Made by a program: the position numbers and the translations under genes
DNA from: an uncultured Pseudoxanthomonas sp.
Lineage (GTDB): Bacteria > Pseudomonadota > Gammaproteobacteria > Xanthomonadales > Xanthomonadaceae
NCBI GenBank assembly: GCA_937975725.1
Contig: CALJUL010000059.1
Span: forward strand, 1-22,584
Direction of reading: 5' to 3'
DNA length: 22,584 nucleotides
The notes under the pieces: generated by a model
Told to the model about the DNA's origin: nothing
What the model saw: only the letters and a program-made list of their open reading frames with translations
The model's database searches: none
Shown: one piece after another, positions 21,177 through 22,584 of the stretch
Numbering within the stretch: the first letter of the stretch is position 1
Layout of the letters: every line of letters starts with the position of its first letter

Positions 21177-22584
21177 CTAATTTTTGAGGGGAATAGGACT
21201 CAGAACGAGATACGGATTATTGGGAGGCATGTCTTGAAAAAGTACACCGGTATCGTCCAGAAGATAGCCATGCAGTCGCCGAGTCTTGCGTGGGCCGGTG
21301 ACTTCACAGGTCCAGATGTTCAATCCGTTGGGTTGTTTGCGATGTAGCTGTAGCCGCTCGAAACGCTTCTGCACCCACTGCCAATCCTGCTGGCTCTCTT
21401 GCTTGGCCAGCGTCGCCACCTGCAGGTGTTCTTGTGCGTAGCGCTGGAACAGTCCTGGACTGACCAAGTATGCGGTATCGCTCACGGTATGCACGAGCGC
21501 CTTCGCATCGTTGATGATGAGCCGGCGCGAGGCGACTCCCTGTTTCAGCCACGCCATGAAATGCTCGCCGGATGGCTGCGCCGTCGAGGACGATGGTGCG
21601 GGTGCGAGTGCGGGCGACGGGGATGGAAATACCGCCATCGATGGCATGGGCGTTTCAGGGTGCGCGACAGGCACCACGTCCGCGGTGGCCAGCGCATCCT
21701 GCTGGGTGGCGGACGAATCGCCCATTCCCACCATCGCCAGCAGATCCTCCATGACGTCGGGCATGGCCTGGGCCAGGGGTGTAGGAATCGGGTCAGCAGT
21801 GCTGCCGCTTTCCCATGGCGGGGATTCCTGCTCTCCCGCGGTCGATTTCGCCACGACCTCCGGCGAGGATGCCGCAGCGGTATCCTTCTCGGCAGGTGAT
21901 GTGTCGATCACTACCGTGCCCGCGAACGGCGTCGGCCGCTCGCCAGCCTCCCAGATCAGCGCGGGAGCGAGGCGCAGCAGCGTGAATAAGTGGGACCAGC
22001 CGGTGTTGCTGGTCACGGTCGCCCGCCAGACCGCCTTGCCGTCCAGTGTGGGCTGCAACATGCCGTGGTCCTGCAGCACGTTGAAGACGGCGGTGTTGTT
22101 CGCAGGAATGCCATCGATGCCCTGCGACAGCAGGTGGGCGCGCAGCTTGTCGGAGACCGTCTTGCTCACCAGCCACAGTGCGTCCTCGGTGAGCCAGCCA
22201 TCGGAGGCCTCGGGCTGATTGAGTTTCAACTCTTCCTTGAGCAGATAGCGCAACCCGTCAAGCAGCTTGCGTTGCAGCGCGTGTTTCGGCGCAGCCATGG
22301 CGCGGGCCAGATCGCCGCCCAGTTCCTGGGCCACGGAAGCGCGGTCGGCCTGCACGACCAGTTCGCCCAGGACGCCGGCGTGCTCGTATTGCCCGGCCAG
22401 GACGTAGAGCAGCGGTGCCCACAGGGACGGATAGCCGCTGAGCCAGTCCAGGATGTGGCGATCGAGCAGTTGACGGTAGAGCAACCCCGTCGCGGCGCTG
22501 TGCAGCCGATACTCGCGGTCGTCGCGATAGCGGAATCGGTATGGCTGGCGCAGCGGGCCGTGCCACGGATGGCACACAGAGGCG
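21177..22584 (-). CDS. Integrating conjugative element relaxase (MobH/TraI_2 type), C-terminal part
   Basis: About 469 residues of a larger protein; the N-terminus lies beyond the right edge, and the GTG at 22577 is not accepted as a start because coding continues to the edge. The visible part begins within the N-terminal TraI_2/HD-like domain (HPWHGPLRQPYRFRYRDDREYRLHSAATGLLYRQ). It passes through a Pro/Ser/Ala-rich linker (about 225-345) and ends in the TraI_2 C-terminal domain (HFMAWLKQGVASRRLIINDAKALVHTVSDTAYLVSPGLFQRY). These match relaxases of the large conjugative-element family that includes PFGI-1 and clc-type elements, which nick DNA at oriT to start transfer. The stop is TAG at 21177-21179. 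No integrase or attachment site is visible. Confidence 0.88.
   Translation of the reverse strand, partial: ASVCHPWHGPLRQPYRFRYRDDREYRLHSAATGLLYRQLLDRHILDWLSGYPSLWAPLLYVLAGQYEHAGVLGELVVQADRASVAQELGGDLARAMAAPKHALQRKLLDGLRYLLKEELKLNQPEASDGWLTEDALWLVSKTVSDKLRAHLLSQGIDGIPANNTAVFNVLQDHGMLQPTLDGKAVWRATVTSNTGWSHLFTLLRLAPALIWEAGERPTPFAGTVVIDTSPAEKDTAAASSPEVVAKSTAGEQESPPWESGSTADPIPTPLAQAMPDVMEDLLAMVGMGDSSATQQDALATADVVPVAHPETPMPSMAVFPSPSPALAPAPSSSTAQPSGEHFMAWLKQGVASRRLIINDAKALVHTVSDTAYLVSPGLFQRYAQEHLQVATLAKQESQQDWQWVQKRFERLQLHRKQPNGLNIWTCEVTGPRKTRRLHGYLLDDTGVLFQDMPPNNPYLVLSPIPLKN

Overview
The window comes from a high-GC, Gram-negative proteobacterium. It has two outer-membrane proteins, two lipoproteins, a tripartite exporter, class I polyhydroxyalkanoate (PHA) genes and a proteobacterial-type conjugative-element relaxase. 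Beta- or gammaproteobacterial is my inference; nothing here fixes the genus. I found no tRNA, rRNA, CRISPR array or intact insertion sequence.

Region 1 (1-10593, all on the minus strand) is one tightly packed gene train read right to left: phaC (PHA synthase), a FabI-type enoyl-ACP reductase, a NodT-type outer-membrane factor, a YhiI/HlyD-type membrane-fusion protein, an RbbA-type fused ABC ATPase/permease, a YhhJ-type ABC-2 permease, a phasin, phaB (acetoacetyl-CoA reductase) and the start of phaA (thiolase, cut by the window edge). Gaps are 1, 36, 16, 6, 1, 43, 5 and 72 bp, so a single transcript is likely. It would make, polymerise and coat PHA, while a complete tripartite ABC exporter and a lipid-synthesis enzyme sit inside the same operon. 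This is the most unusual arrangement in the window.

Region 2 (10594-15113) is a regulatory and debris zone. Upstream of phaC is a perfect FNR-type box (TTGAT-N4-ATCAA) spaced for class II activation. Rightward genes are a TetR regulator with a perfect 8-4-8 inverted repeat just before its start, a 662-aa alpha/beta-hydrolase lipoprotein, a short internally deleted relic of a GltS glutamate symporter, and a Crp/Fnr regulator. That regulator lacks the iron-sulfur cysteines but keeps the E..SR recognition-helix residues that read TTGAT half-sites, so it may control phaC.

Region 3 (15114-20982) is an AraC regulator diverging from SDR - EthA/MymA-type Baeyer-Villiger monooxygenase - SDR, followed by a FadL-type outer-membrane channel. 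The layout resembles the mycobacterial virS/mymA locus and suggests uptake and oxidation of a hydrophobic alcohol or ketone. Products could feed acyl-CoA pools and hence PHA, but that link is inference.

Region 4 (20983-22584) holds a perfect 12-bp-stem GAAA-loop hairpin between convergent genes, then the C-terminal part of a MobH/TraI_2-type relaxase of an integrating conjugative element, cut by the right edge. The preceding genes may be element cargo or chromosomal flank; the window cannot decide.
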